Shown one piece after another: positions 6,326 through 6,589 of a stretch of 6,589 nt of DNA. The notes under the pieces were generated by a model, which was not told the DNA's origin, searched no databases, and worked only from the letters and a program-made list of their open reading frames with translations. The position numbers were made by a program, and so were the translations under genes. Source of the stretch: Actinomycetota bacterium (GTDB lineage: Bacteria > Actinomycetota > Thermoleophilia > Gaiellales > Gaiellaceae); contig JACDCN010000120.1 of the NCBI GenBank assembly GCA_013817555.1, positions 1 through 6,589 on the forward strand, written 5' to 3'. How positions within the stretch are numbered: position 1 is the first letter of the stretch; each line of letters begins with the position of its first letter.

Positions 6326-6589
6326 CTAGCGGGTGCCCTTCTTCGCGAGCGCGGCCACACGCGCCGCGTTCGCCTTGTTGATGATTCCGGGACCCGTCAG
6401 CACGGGCGCACCGTTTCCGATCGTGTTCAGGTTCGTCGCGTACAGCACCCCGAAGACGACCGGCAGGTAGCCCTGGAGGTACTGCTGCTGGTCGATCGCG
6501 AACAGCATCCTCCCCCTCTGGATCTCCTTGATCGAGCCGCCGACGTCGAACGTTCCGGCCTTCGTGCCCTTCGGGATCACGTCGAGGCA
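6326..6589 (-). CDS. Sugar ABC transporter substrate-binding protein (partial, C-terminal 87 residues)
   Basis: Only the C-terminal end is present; the frame is open to the right edge. The visible part matches the second lobe of periplasmic-binding-protein type 1 sugar receptors (RbsB/FrcB class). IDQQQYLQGYLPVV (32-45) is the hallmark hinge and ligand-proximal block, preceded by an IQRGRMLFA strand and followed by the closing GPGIINKANAARVA helix region (66-79). In a Gram-positive-type actinobacterium it would be a lipoprotein on the outer face of the membrane that delivers sugar to the permease, but its N-terminus is outside the window. It is the first visible gene of the transporter operon. 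It ends in TAG at 6328-6326, and a stem-loop begins in the spacer immediately afterwards. Confidence 0.9.
   Translation of the reverse strand, partial: CLDVIPKGTKAGTFDVGGSIKEIQRGRMLFAIDQQQYLQGYLPVVFGVLYATNLNTIGNGAPVLTGPGIINKANAARVAALAKKGTR

Overview
The window looks like a piece of chromosome from a high-GC bacterium. Its GC content appears to be well above 60% by eye, GTG and probably TTG starts are used, and genes are packed tightly with 4-base start/stop overlaps. The protein style, especially the sugar ABC transporter, suggests a deep-branching actinobacterium such as Thermoleophilia. That placement is an impression from sequence style, not a search result. No RNA genes, insertion sequences or CRISPR arrays were seen.

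The left half (1-3451) is a lipid-modification locus. Three genes on the minus strand form one compact operon: a FAD-dependent amine-oxidase-type oxidoreductase (1216-2433), a DUF1365 protein (476-1219), and the N-terminal part of a cyclopropane-fatty-acyl-phospholipid synthase-like methyltransferase that runs off the left edge (1-479). Each junction is a GTGA overlap, so translation is probably coupled. Head to head with this operon, on the plus strand, lies a membrane acyl-CoA/acyl-lipid desaturase with the full histidine-box set (about 2465 or 2504 to 3451). The desaturase could supply a double bond. The methyltransferase could then add a methylene or methyl carbon at that bond, and the oxidoreductase and DUF1365 protein could process the product further. 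The end product cannot be read from the sequence.

The right half (3473-6589) is a minus-strand carbohydrate-uptake operon of the ribose/fructose (CUT2) type. It reads, in transcription order, substrate-binding protein (C-terminal 87 residues only), permease, single-domain ATPase, and PfkB-family sugar kinase. The order resembles the frcBCAK fructose system of rhizobia. The sugar would be bound outside the cell, imported with ATP, and probably phosphorylated on entry. Two control features stand out. A stable hairpin with a UUCG loop lies between the binding-protein and permease genes. An 18-codon open frame overlaps the end of the ATPase gene and is separated from the kinase, in the same frame, by a single TAG codon.

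The two halves converge at 3452-3472, a 21-base gap with no visible terminator. Both the methyltransferase and the binding-protein gene are cut by the window edges.
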